From Oscillospiraceae bacterium (GTDB taxonomy: Bacteria > Bacillota > Clostridia > Oscillospirales > UBA929), in NCBI GenBank assembly GCA_009782475.1, contig WRIZ01000024.1, positions 1 through 38,924 on the forward strand: a stretch of 38,924 nucleotides of DNA, read 5' to 3'. The position numbers were made by a program, and so were the translations under genes. Shown one piece after another: positions 1 to 7,139 of the stretch (positions within the stretch are counted from its first letter, which is position 1; every line of letters starts with the position of its first letter). The notes below the pieces were generated by a model. The model was given only the letters and a program-made list of their open reading frames with translations. It was not told where the DNA came from and did no database searches.

Positions 1-101
1 TAATTCGTAAATAATTAACAAAAAAGTTACAAGGGTTACAAAAAGTAACTATATGTAGATGAAGCGTCGCTTTCCGGCACAATATATGGAGTAACATAAA
101 C
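1..101. other. Window edge, AT-rich non-coding stretch
   Basis: No coding region is seen. The stretch holds an AGTTAC/GTAACT inverted repeat near 25-50 and, near 64-78, a GAAGCGTC-GCTT motif that weakly resembles the dispersed palindrome described at 30661, 30918 and 36968. Confidence 0.4.
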
Positions 102-140
102 ACCCCCGCCGTTTTCCAAGCATGGAAATCCGGCGGGGGT
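102..140 (-). terminator. Strong hairpin downstream of the MerR gene
   Basis: A perfect 10-bp stem (102-111 with 131-140, ACCCCCGCCG / CGGCGGGGGT) is extended by an inner TTTCCA/TGGAAA pairing. It lies 24 bp past the stop codon of the minus-strand regulator. The T-tract on that strand is weak (GTGTTTATG), and the plus-strand side also has only TTT, so it may act in both directions or only stabilise the 3' end. Confidence 0.5.
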
Positions 141-163
141 TTCCGCTTTGCTGTATGTGTTAT

Positions 164-1582
164 TTATCTCTCGGTAATATCGATTTTTACATTGTCAATG
201 TAAAAGACGGTTTTCTCGCTGTTGTTCTCCCACGTATTTAACAGCAGTTTAGGATATTCATCGGTCAAAACTCCCGTCCATGTGCCGCTCATGGGCTGCC
301 AAACATTTTCCGCCGCGTTTTCGATGCGCGCAACGGAGGTGTAATCCTTGTTGTTGATCGTCCAGTTCAGCTCCCCCGCGGCACCAACACGCTTGACCTC
401 CGCGGAAAACGAAACGGCAGCATTCTTGCCTTGATAACGCTCTCCCATTTCATAAAAGACCACGGCCCAGCTGTTCGGATTGGCGATCTGCATCACCGTG
501 CCGCGGTTTTCATCCGGCAGGCTAACGATCTTGCGCTCCGACGGGCTGGAAATGTTTTTGAATTTCTCCGCAGCCTCTGAAACCTTAATGGGGAACAGCA
601 GATCAAGCTGCAGATTCTCCATCTGCCCGCTTTGGGCAAAGTTGTAGAAATTCAGCGTTTCTTCAAAGCCCTGCCCAAACTCCGTCTCCTCCGACGCCCA
701 GCGGGGCGCGCCCCAGTCGTTGTCGTATTTTTCGCTTGTGGCGACCCATTCCTTTAATAAGCCCCACAGCGAGAAATCCCAGTTCCGCAGCACATGGGCG
801 GCGTACATCCCGCCTGTAAACGTCCGTTTAACTAACGGCGCGGGGACGTCCAACTCGTCGGGGATGGAGACCCATACCTCATACATATGAGAGGATTCGC
901 CCATTTTTGCCGCCCCTTTGGAGCAGTCGAAGCCAAAACTGCGGGCGTCGGGTTTGACCGTCAACAAATTACTGTCTTTGACGAATTGATTGACCATATC
1001 CAGCGCCTTGCCCTCGCAGCCTTCCCCCGACGCGTAAGCGGCCGCTATGGTCATGGGCGGCAGGTAAACGATCCGTATGTCGCTGTCGGCCAGTTTGCTC
1101 AGGTTCGCGCTTGCGTTGTTCAGATTCTCCATGGTTAGATTCTCCTTACTCTCCTTAATTTGATTGTCGGAGAAGGAAAGAGAATTGACAACGGAAAAGA
1201 CATCTTCGCCGCCAAGCATCCCAAGTTTCAAATGGATGTTGGTCTTTTCTTGCAGCTCTTCCACAAAACGCGTCAGAATCGTCTTGACGGTGGACAACGC
1301 GGTGATCTCCTCGTCAAGCTGACTGATGTTCTGCCGGAAGATTTCCACGGTTTGCGCCGCGTCATTGTTGCTGAGGATGCTTACAATATGCTTTACAGGG
1401 ACGCGCAGCTTGCGCAGGACGATGATTTGGCGCAGGCGGCTGACCGCCGTTTCATCATACACCCTGTAAGCGTAATCGTCTTTACGAAGGCTTCGGATCA
1501 GCCCGATCTGCTCATAATAGCGCAGCATTCTCGCGGAAATGGCGTAATCCTTCGACACCTGGCTGATTGTTTGAAGTTCCAT
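164..1582 (-). CDS. MerR-family regulator with effector-binding domain and C-terminal CBM-like jelly roll
   Basis: Residues 6-70 form a MerR winged helix (the stretch ISARMLRYYEQIGLI and the following wing are typical). A coiled-coil dimerisation helix follows at about 75-115. Residues 165-310 resemble the GyrI-like/AraC effector-binding fold that senses small molecules. Residues 320-472 are not usual for the family: the pattern VSFSAEVKR, MSGTWTG and a terminal FYIDNVKI is that of the CBM4/9-type carbohydrate-binding jelly roll, normally found in secreted glycosidases. No signal peptide or membrane segment is visible, so the protein should be cytoplasmic. ATG at 1582 has AAGGAGG upstream. 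The gene has its own promoter with a MerR-type 19-bp spacer, so autoregulation is likely. The MerR assignment is firm; the jelly-roll assignment rests on recognised sequence pattern only. Confidence 0.85.
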   Translation of the reverse strand: MELQTISQVSKDYAISARMLRYYEQIGLIRSLRKDDYAYRVYDETAVSRLRQIIVLRKLRVPVKHIVSILSNNDAAQTVEIFRQNISQLDEEITALSTVKTILTRFVEELQEKTNIHLKLGMLGGEDVFSVVNSLSFSDNQIKESKENLTMENLNNASANLSKLADSDIRIVYLPPMTIAAAYASGEGCEGKALDMVNQFVKDSNLLTVKPDARSFGFDCSKGAAKMGESSHMYEVWVSIPDELDVPAPLVKRTFTGGMYAAHVLRNWDFSLWGLLKEWVATSEKYDNDWGAPRWASEETEFGQGFEETLNFYNFAQSGQMENLQLDLLFPIKVSEAAEKFKNISSPSERKIVSLPDENRGTVMQIANPNSWAVVFYEMGERYQGKNAAVSFSAEVKRVGAAGELNWTINNKDYTSVARIENAAENVWQPMSGTWTGVLTDEYPKLLLNTWENNSEKTVFYIDNVKIDITER

Positions 1583-1612
1583 TTGGTTGGTTCTCCTCCT
1601 TCCCTTGACCCC

Positions 1613-1643
1613 ACTATAAAGGACGACACGGTGTCAGAGTCAA
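1613..1643 (-). promoter_or_regulatory. MerR-type promoter (19-bp spacer) with dyad
   Basis: On the minus strand TTGACT (1638-1643) and TATAGT (1613-1618) are separated by 19 bp, the overlong spacer typical of promoters that MerR proteins activate by DNA distortion. The spacer contains the near-palindrome GACAC-G-GTGTC (1625-1635). The ATG lies about 30 bp downstream. Confidence 0.65.
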
Positions 1644-1670
1644 GGATTTGTGAAAAGTTTTTCGGCAGAA

Positions 1671-3458
1671 TCAATCAAACAGTTTGATGGCCGAGGCGCG
1701 CAAGCGGGAGGCGTCCTCCTGGGTCACCGACGCGTCGAGCCGGACGCCGTTTTCTACGTATTGGCAATCGGTCACCTGACCGTTTGCGTAGATGCGGGAT
1801 ACCAGCGCGCCCGAATCGGGCGGCAGCAAAACCGAAACGTTCACACGCACAGCCGACAGCTTCATTGTGACCGCGCTTTTGAGCGGCTCCAGCCCTTCTC
1901 CTGTTTTGGCGGAAACGGAAACGCTCCCCCTGTCCACGACGGCTTCGTTTGTCATATCACACTTGTTATACACCGTCAGGAGGGGTTTGTGTCCGGCGTC
2001 CAGCTGTTCAAGCACTTTCGTAACAACATCCATCTGCCCTGCCCGTCCGGGAGAGGAGGCGTCCACCACATGAATGAGCAGATCGGCGAATGCCGCCTCT
2101 TCCAGCGTCGCGCGGAAGGCGTCCACAAGGTCGTGGGGGAGCTTGTGGATGAAGCCGACGGTATCCACCAAAAGCAAATCGCCGCCGCCGAAGTTGACCC
2201 GGCGGGAAACCGGGTCGAGGGTGGCGAAGAGTTTGTCTTCGGCCAAAACGTCGCTGCCCGAGAGTTTGTTGAGCAAGGTCGACTTGCCCGCGTTGGTATA
2301 CCCGACCAGCGCAACGACCGGGATGCCGGATCGTTCCCGGGCAGCCCGCTGGATGCCCCTCCTCGATTTGACCTTTTCAATCTCTCTTTCCAGCTCAAGC
2401 AACCGTTTGCGCAAGATTCGGCGGTCTACCTCAAGCTGGGTTTCCCCTTCGCCGCGCCGCGCCCCGCCGCCGCCGCTTCCGCCGCCGCCCATCCGGGACA
2501 TATGCGTCCAATACCCGGTCATTCTCGGGAGCATATATTTGGTTTGCGCAAGCTCTACTTGCAGCCGTCCTTCATGGGTCGAAGCCCGGGAAGAGAATAT
2601 GTCGAGAATGAGCGACGTCCTGTCCAAAATCTCGGTTTTGCCCAGCTCTTTTTGAATGTTGCGTATCTGCGCCGGGGAGAGTTCGTCGTCGAAGATGACG
2701 GTGTCGGCTTGCAGTGTTTGGATTTGCAGCACCAAATCATGGAGTTTGCCTGTGCCTAGATAGGTGCTTTTGTCCGGCTTTGCCCGTGGCTGCACCAACT
2801 GCCCGACCGTGATAAACCCGGCGGTGCCGGCCAGCTGCGAAAGCTCCTTCAGCGGGTCGCCGCTCTCCTGCGTGACGCCTGTTAAAATCGCGCGCGCGAT
2901 TTCGGCTTCCGCTTTTTTGGACGCGGGCGGGCAGAACCGAATGTCGGCGGCGCGGATCTCCGCCCAAAGGGCGTCGTGGGAGATGGAGCTAACTGCATAT
3001 GGGCCGGACAGAAGGACGGAGATTTCGGTTTCCGACACCGGCTCATCCAAAATCCCGACCTGCATCGAAACAGGTTTGCCGTCTTTCACGCCGACGGCGG
3101 CCATCGCGTCCAGCCGGAGGGTTTTCAGGGATTGAACGTCCACATCCGATAAATGCGGATTTCCGCCCGGGTGGGTATGGATACACCGAAAACCGCTCAA
3201 ACGGATTTCCGAGCGGCGTTTTCGCATGGCCGGGAGCGAAACCCTGTCCTGCTCGCCCACAGCCACCGACGCCACCTGTCCGTCACGGCTGAGGTAGACC
3301 ATCGCCTCCCGCCCGGTTGCTTCGGTAAAATCGGCGAGGATTTGGAGCATTTCCTCCATGCAGAACTGCTTGCGCTCTATCTCAACGCCGTAAACGCTCT
3401 CCAGCCGCTCAAGCGTTGAGCGGCGGATGCCGTTTGTGTTCCCGTTTATCTTTTGCAT
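1671..3458 (-). CDS. hflX: Ribosome-associated GTPase HflX with N-terminal JAMM-like domain
   Basis: HflX splits stalled or heat-damaged 70S ribosomes. The 595-residue protein has the HflX N-domain at about 170-380, with the glycine-rich linker (residues 333-342) and GEGETQLEVDRR. It then has the G domain: G1 GYTNAGKST (386-394), G3 DTVGF (432-436), G4 NKCD (498-501) and G5 SAK (516-518). Residues 1-160 are an extension absent from E. coli HflX. It contains HTHPGGNPHLSDVD (94-107), which fits the JAMM/RadC metal-site pattern HxH-x7-S-x2-D. Long HflX forms occur in clostridia, but the role of this domain is not known to me. A consensus sigma-A promoter precedes the gene; the RBS before ATG 3458 is weak. 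Confidence 0.95.
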   Translation of the reverse strand: MQKINGNTNGIRRSTLERLESVYGVEIERKQFCMEEMLQILADFTEATGREAMVYLSRDGQVASVAVGEQDRVSLPAMRKRRSEIRLSGFRCIHTHPGGNPHLSDVDVQSLKTLRLDAMAAVGVKDGKPVSMQVGILDEPVSETEISVLLSGPYAVSSISHDALWAEIRAADIRFCPPASKKAEAEIARAILTGVTQESGDPLKELSQLAGTAGFITVGQLVQPRAKPDKSTYLGTGKLHDLVLQIQTLQADTVIFDDELSPAQIRNIQKELGKTEILDRTSLILDIFSSRASTHEGRLQVELAQTKYMLPRMTGYWTHMSRMGGGGSGGGGARRGEGETQLEVDRRILRKRLLELEREIEKVKSRRGIQRAARERSGIPVVALVGYTNAGKSTLLNKLSGSDVLAEDKLFATLDPVSRRVNFGGGDLLLVDTVGFIHKLPHDLVDAFRATLEEAAFADLLIHVVDASSPGRAGQMDVVTKVLEQLDAGHKPLLTVYNKCDMTNEAVVDRGSVSVSAKTGEGLEPLKSAVTMKLSAVRVNVSVLLPPDSGALVSRIYANGQVTDCQYVENGVRLDASVTQEDASRLRASAIKLFD

Positions 3459-3487
3459 GTGCGCCCCGTTTCTGTTTTTTTGTCATG

Positions 3488-3516
3488 ATTATACCCAATC
3501 GGCCATCCGCCGTCAA
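3488..3516 (-). promoter_or_regulatory. hflX sigma-A promoter
   Basis: TTGACG (3511-3516) and TATAAT (3488-3493) are 17 bp apart on the minus strand, 30 bp before the hflX start. Confidence 0.75.
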
Positions 3517-3529
3517 GGAATATACGGCG

Positions 3530-3557
3530 AAGAGCCGGCGCATTCGCACCGGCTCTT
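3530..3557 (-). terminator. Terminator-like hairpin between the SASP 3' end and hflX
   Basis: A 9-bp GC-rich stem (3530-3538 AAGAGCCGG with 3549-3557 CCGGCTCTT) lies 23 bp past the SASP stop. The T-run is short on the minus strand (CTCTT) and better on the plus strand (CTCTTTT). Confidence 0.55.
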
Positions 3558-3580
3558 TTGCCTGCAATTCGGGCGCGTTC

Positions 3581-3700
3581 TTACTTGTGGCCGCGCTCGT
3601 AGCTTTCGATCATTTTTTTGACCATCTGGCCGCCGATGCTTCCGGCTTGGCGAGAGGTCAGGTCGCCGTTGTAACCGGCTTTGAGGTTGACGCCTACATC
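3581..3700 (-). pseudogene. 3' half of a split alpha/beta-type SASP gene
   Basis: The minus strand encodes GVNLKAGYNGDLTSRQAGS followed by IGGQMVKKMIESYERGHK and a stop (TAA at 3581-3583). This is the highly conserved C-terminal part of alpha/beta-type small acid-soluble spore proteins, which coat and protect DNA in the spore and are degraded by the Gpr protease at germination. It has no start codon: reading upstream in frame one runs through the CTACATC core into foreign sequence and a TAA at 3722-3724, which is also the recombinase stop. The missing 5' half is at 16441-16519 in the same orientation. Joining the two at the shared core gives an intact 63-codon gene. Confidence 0.9.
3694..3700. 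other. attL: left attachment core of the integrative element
   Basis: CTACATC is shared exactly with 16441-16447. Host SASP sequence lies to the left and element sequence (TCTTGGTGTGCC...) to the right. Sequence identity between the two junctions ends on both sides of the 7 bp, as expected for a serine-recombinase junction with a short core. Confidence 0.8.
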
Positions 3701-3721
3701 TCTTGGTGTGCCTTTACCATA

Positions 3722-5344
3722 TTACGATGCGTCACTAACTGAGTCTGATAAGGCGATATTTCCGATAAATTTGTAAAAAACATTAACTTGTTGGACGTTT
3801 TTTACTTTGGGGCCGATTTCGATCCTCTCGACGAAGGTTTGCAAAAGTTCTCCATTCAATTTCTCAATCCCACCGTAGTCGCTGATGCGCGAAAAGAACC
3901 TGTTGTACCCCTCCGTGATGCCATCGGTGTCGATGGAGAGTATTTCGGCGTCCGTGATGAGTTTGTTGAGCCCTTGCGTCTCTCTGACAAGGTCGCTGAC
4001 CAGCCGGGACAGCCGCTCGTCGTCAATTATCCCTTCTGCGTTGTCAGTGTACAGCTTGACAATGATTTTGTCGATGGAGGAAACCCGCGCCTTTGCCACT
4101 TCGACCTGCGAAACGGCTGACCTTTGGCTCAAATTATATCCGGCTTCTCTGATGGCCCGTGAGATGAGTTCTTCCCGCTTGCCCTCAGGCAACGCAACGA
4201 GGGTGTTGAGTTCCGTTATCATCATCTCAACCAACTCGGCGTACCGTATCCGGGTGCCGGGGCAGGGGTTGGCGATGTCTTTGCGCATATGAGTACAAGC
4301 CAAATACCAATACTTCTCCCTCTCGCCTTTGTACACAGTCCCCGCCGAGCAAAGCGCGTGACCACACTGTTCGCAATAAACCAAGCCGGAGAATACGCTT
4401 TTACGCACATGGTCATACTGCCTGTAATTTTTTGTCCCTTTGCCCAAGTTCCGCTGCGCCTTGTCGAACAAGTCTTGCGTAACCAAGGCGGGGTGCGTAT
4501 CCTTTGTCACACTCCACTTCTCTTCGGGGATACGGACTTTTTTGGACGATTTGATGCTTGCCTTTTTGGATTTACCGAGCAGCGTGTGACCTAGATACAC
4601 TTGATTTTTGAGGATTCGTTTGACGGTGGTGTAGTTCCAAACGTCGGACGCTCTCGCCGCCCCGTTGTCTCCAAAGTCATCCCGGTACAGCACACGATAC
4701 TTGAGCGGGGGTATGATTCCGTCGCCGATCAGGTCGAGCGCGATTTTCCGGGAGGAGTCACCTTTGGCCGCGCATTCAAAGATTCGTTTCACCACGCAGG
4801 CAGTGTTTTCATCCGGGACCAGGCGGGTTTTAATGTCCGGGTCTTTGCGGTAGCCGTATGGCGGGCAGGCGCAGTATTCTCCATGCTCACGTTTGCTCTG
4901 CAATACATTTCTGATTTTCCGCGAACCATCGCGCAGATACACCTCGTTCATCGCAAACTGAAACGGCGCCATGATGTTTTCAACGTTGCTGTCGAAATTG
5001 TCATGCGTGGCGATATAACGGATGCCGTGTTCCGGGAAGTATTGCTCGGCGTAATAGCTTGCCTCCGCCATATCCCTGCCCAGCCGGGATAAATCCTTGG
5101 TCAACACCGTATTGACCTTGCCCGCTTCGACTTGCGTCATCATTTCCCGAAACGCCGGCCGATCAAAAGTCCCGCCGGAGTACCCGTCGTCAATAAACTC
5201 CCTGACGATGATGATGCCGTGACGTTTGCAGTAGTCCGTGATCAGCATCCGTTGGTTCTTAATGCTCTCCGACTCGCCGCCTTGCGCTTCTTCGTTTGAC
5301 AGCCTGAGATAGGCGAATGCTAACATAATATTGTCGGCTCTCAT
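3722..5344 (-). CDS. Large serine recombinase (integrase/excisionase of the element)
   Basis: The 540-residue protein has an N-terminal resolvase domain with the nucleophile in AYLRLSNEE (Ser16) and the SRLGRD catalytic-arginine motif near residue 93. A recombinase domain follows (about 165-290). A zinc ribbon has CEQCGHALC paired with a later CTHMRKDIANPC, and the C-terminal segment is coiled-coil rich. Order and size match the TnpX/phage-integrase class of large serine recombinases, which catalyse integration between short attP and attB sites. It lies 22 bp from the attL core. ATG 5344 has AAGGAGG 12 bp upstream; the internal Met7 is a less likely start. It probably recombines the CTACATC sites flanking this element. 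Confidence 0.95.
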   Translation of the reverse strand: MRADNIMLAFAYLRLSNEEAQGGESESIKNQRMLITDYCKRHGIIIVREFIDDGYSGGTFDRPAFREMMTQVEAGKVNTVLTKDLSRLGRDMAEASYYAEQYFPEHGIRYIATHDNFDSNVENIMAPFQFAMNEVYLRDGSRKIRNVLQSKREHGEYCACPPYGYRKDPDIKTRLVPDENTACVVKRIFECAAKGDSSRKIALDLIGDGIIPPLKYRVLYRDDFGDNGAARASDVWNYTTVKRILKNQVYLGHTLLGKSKKASIKSSKKVRIPEEKWSVTKDTHPALVTQDLFDKAQRNLGKGTKNYRQYDHVRKSVFSGLVYCEQCGHALCSAGTVYKGEREKYWYLACTHMRKDIANPCPGTRIRYAELVEMMITELNTLVALPEGKREELISRAIREAGYNLSQRSAVSQVEVAKARVSSIDKIIVKLYTDNAEGIIDDERLSRLVSDLVRETQGLNKLITDAEILSIDTDGITEGYNRFFSRISDYGGIEKLNGELLQTFVERIEIGPKVKNVQQVNVFYKFIGNIALSDSVSDAS

Positions 5345-5391
5345 TTTTTAACTATAACCTCCTTCGCAAAACAGAACCGACCCACACTATG

Positions 5392-5432
5392 ATTATAACA
5401 TGTCAAGCGCGACGGGGCAAGTAAATTGCCCC
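5392..5432 (-). promoter_or_regulatory. Recombinase promoter with inverted repeat over the -35
   Basis: TTGCCC (5415-5420) and TATAAT (5392-5397) are 17 bp apart on the minus strand. The perfect repeat GGGGCAA-GTAAA-TTGCCCC (5414-5432) covers the -35, which suggests a repressor site. The 19-mer GCGCTTGACATGTTATAAT here (5392-5410, minus) is repeated in front of dacF (28964-28982). Confidence 0.55.
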
Positions 5433-5464
5433 TCACGCGCTCTTCGTCTCCGCGACGCTCTTTA

Positions 5465-5734
5465 TCACAGTTTGGGTCTAGCGTCAAAGGTTAAGGGCGA
5501 GGGTTTATTTTCCAACATATGCTCTAGCATGATGTCTTCTAGGGGGCGTGTCCCGAACTTCCGGGTTACGTTGTAGGTTGTCTTGCCGATGGTCGCGGTT
5601 CGTGCGTTTGGGATAATGTTGTTTGTCAAATTTTTCACCTCTATGGTAGTATGCCGTGTAGAGGCAGTGTTATGTGTGGCTGCCGTTTCTTTTGGCTTTT
5701 GACGTATGAATTGTGAATCTGCATTTATCTTCAA
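5465..5734 (-). CDS. TnpW-like small protein of the mobile element
   Basis: This 89-residue protein has a low-complexity polar N-terminus and a C-terminal core, IGKTTYNVTRKFGTRPLEDI, that resembles the short TnpW-type proteins found beside TnpX-class recombinases in clostridial transposons (typically IGxTTYxVxxxFxxxxxET...). Its role is unknown; an accessory in recombination or transfer is possible. The start is TTG at 5732-5734, preceded by AGGAGAG. It lies 20 bp downstream of the XRE gene in the same direction and is probably cotranscribed with it. Confidence 0.7.
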   Translation of the reverse strand: MKINADSQFIRQKPKETAATHNTASTRHTTIEVKNLTNNIIPNARTATIGKTTYNVTRKFGTRPLEDIMLEHMLENKPSPLTFDARPKL

Positions 5735-5754
5735 AAATCTCTCTCCTGTTCTTG

Positions 5755-6267
5755 CTACTCAGAAGAGACCTCTCGTGATGAGGAGACAGGCTTGTTCAGG
5801 ATGTCTTCAAAGGCGTTGGCTACGTCTGCTCTCTGGCTGTTGTCCAACTCCCTCCACATATCGGCAATGCGACGAAACGCTTCATCCCTCCGATAGAGAT
5901 ACGTTACCTTATAGTAAGGCTTCGGCAAACCAAGAGAGAAGAGCTGATAGAGAAACTCGGCGGGTATCCCGGTGATCTTGGCGTTGTCTACGATCTCGTC
6001 AATGACTAATTGCCCACCTCGAAGCATATCGGCGTTCTCTGTCCGTTCATCCGATACCAATCCTAAGATATAGTCTGCGGATACGTCGAAGTATTTCGCC
6101 AACGCGATCGTATACTTTTTATCAGGAGAGGATCTGTCCAGTTCCCATTTACTGATGACGCCCTGTTCCACACCTATCGCTTTTGCAAGCTCTGTTTGGG
6201 AGAGTCCTTTTTCCTTTCTGAGTGCTTTGATGGGGTTACGCTGTGCCGGGGTTTGCTTCTCTGACAT
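5755..6267 (-). CDS. XRE-family helix-turn-helix regulator (element-encoded)
   Basis: Residues 12-70 form a Cro/cI-type HTH (IKALRKEKGLSQTELAKAIG, then QGVISKWELDRSSP). The remaining 100 residues are helical and unassigned, possibly for dimerisation. Such regulators usually control excision and transfer genes of integrative elements. ATG 6267 has GGAGG 8 bp upstream. The gene has a consensus promoter overlapped by an imperfect inverted repeat, consistent with autorepression, and it precedes the TnpW-like gene in an apparent two-gene operon. Confidence 0.9.
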   Translation of the reverse strand: MSEKQTPAQRNPIKALRKEKGLSQTELAKAIGVEQGVISKWELDRSSPDKKYTIALAKYFDVSADYILGLVSDERTENADMLRGGQLVIDEIVDNAKITGIPAEFLYQLFSLGLPKPYYKVTYLYRRDEAFRRIADMWRELDNSQRADVANAFEDILNKPVSSSREVSSE

Positions 6268-6295
6268 AGAATGACCTCCGTATGAACATAGACTT

Positions 6296-6340
6296 AACAG
6301 CAGATAACCACATCATACTACTGTTGAAAATAATTGTCAA
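6296..6340 (-). promoter_or_regulatory. XRE promoter and overlapping operator-like repeat
   Basis: TTGACA (6335-6340) and TATGAT (6312-6317) are 17 bp apart. An inverted repeat AACAGCAG (6296-6303) / CTACTGTT (6318-6325), 7 of 8 matching, surrounds the -10 and is a candidate autoregulatory operator. Confidence 0.65.
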
Positions 6341-6361
6341 GCATTATCTTGAAGAATATTT

Positions 6362-6800
6362 CGTTTCATAGTACGTTGCCATCATAACCCATTCCAATCA
6401 CGCTTTTTCTATTGAATTCCGTGGTGTTTTTTCGCCGTTGGCAAAACCGCTGTACTTGACCCCAGCTCATGTTTTTTGGATGTGTAAATTTCAGGGTTGA
6501 GTTGGGGTCTAGTTTGACCTTATACAGAAATGGGTTCAGCGTTTCCGTCGGAGATGACCATAGGGCACAAGGTCTTGACCCCAACTCAAGTGCAGTAAAC
6601 ACGACCTCGCGCCATTTCAGTCCCGCAGGGTTTCCTCCGTAAAGAGGCAGGGAAAAGCCTCATGTGACGCCGCCTTATGGGCGGCATATGAGGCGACCCG
6701 TCCCCCGCAGTGTGACGCGCAGTGAGCAACATACGGCCGCGCCGTATGGCGGGCGTATGTTGCGGGTGGGTTCGCAGTAGTCGCGCGTTGTAGAATAGCG
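6362..6800. other. Non-coding stretch of the element with repeats and two cruciform hairpins
   Basis: No convincing gene is seen; short open frames here are arginine/alanine-rich and lack RBSs. TTGACCCCAACTCA-like motifs occur three times: direct at 6455-6469 (one mismatch), inverted at 6498-6509, direct at 6574-6590. The last two form a 12-bp perfect inverted repeat. Two strong hairpins follow: 6657-6694 (GCCTCAT/ATGAGGC with inner GCCGCC/GGCGGC) and 6727-6762 (CAACATACG/CGTATGTTG). Lying just upstream of the relaxase remnant, they could be what remains of an origin of transfer; this is inference. Confidence 0.5.
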
Positions 6801-6809
6801 GGTATCATT

Positions 6810-7082
6810 TTGATGCCAACTGAAATGAGAGCAATCAAGTCGTACAAATCCGCTTCAAAATATCTTGATGACCACCTAAACGGCTACGGCAAAATCCCCG
6901 AAAAGGACTGGCGGACGGAGCGGGAACGATTGCTGTCCGAGAGGTCTGCGCTTGTTGCGGAATACTATGACTTGAACGAGGACGTGAAAAATGTGGAGGC
7001 TTTGCGTCGGGGAGCTGAGAATTTGATGCAGGACATTACGCCGGAACGGACAACTGCGCGGGCGCAGGGGTTGGATTTATAA
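6810..7082 (+). pseudogene. C-terminal remnant of a relaxase/mobilisation protein
   Basis: The 90 residues begin abruptly and match in style the tail of clostridial ICE relaxases: a helical segment AIKSYKSASKYLDDHLNG, then KIPEKDWRTERERL, YYDLNEDVKNVEALRRGAENLM, and a basic ending of the RAQGLDL type. The nickase domain is absent, and the upstream DNA is non-coding with stops. It is therefore read as the surviving 3' end of a relaxase gene of several hundred codons. A reinitiated small protein is possible, but no RBS is obvious. Identification is by recollection of the family pattern, not by search. Confidence 0.65.
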
Positions 7083-7097
7083 CCATGACTGGCAAAG

Positions 7098-7123
7098 CGG
7101 GCGGGTGATAATAGCCCCGCCCG
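7098..7123. terminator. GC-rich hairpin between convergent genes
   Basis: An 8-bp stem CGGGCGGG/CCCGCCCG with a 10-nt loop lies between the relaxase remnant and the convergent MalT-like gene. The T-tract is poor on both strands. Confidence 0.5.
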
Positions 7124-7139
7124 TCTTGCAAAAAACCAA

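Noticed and set aside
2870-2890. GCGTGACGC in hflX as another copy of the dispersed palindrome
   Set aside because: Only the short core matches and it falls in a normal part of HflX (GVTQESG); the CATTGGG arm is absent.
3722-3724. Fusion of the recombinase to the SASP 3' half
   Set aside because: The two are in the same frame, but the TAA at 3722-3724 separates them and the SASP half has no start.
6366-6847. Two small minus-strand frames (78 and 76 codons)
   Set aside because: No RBS, unusual composition, and they lie on top of strong inverted repeats; treated as non-coding.
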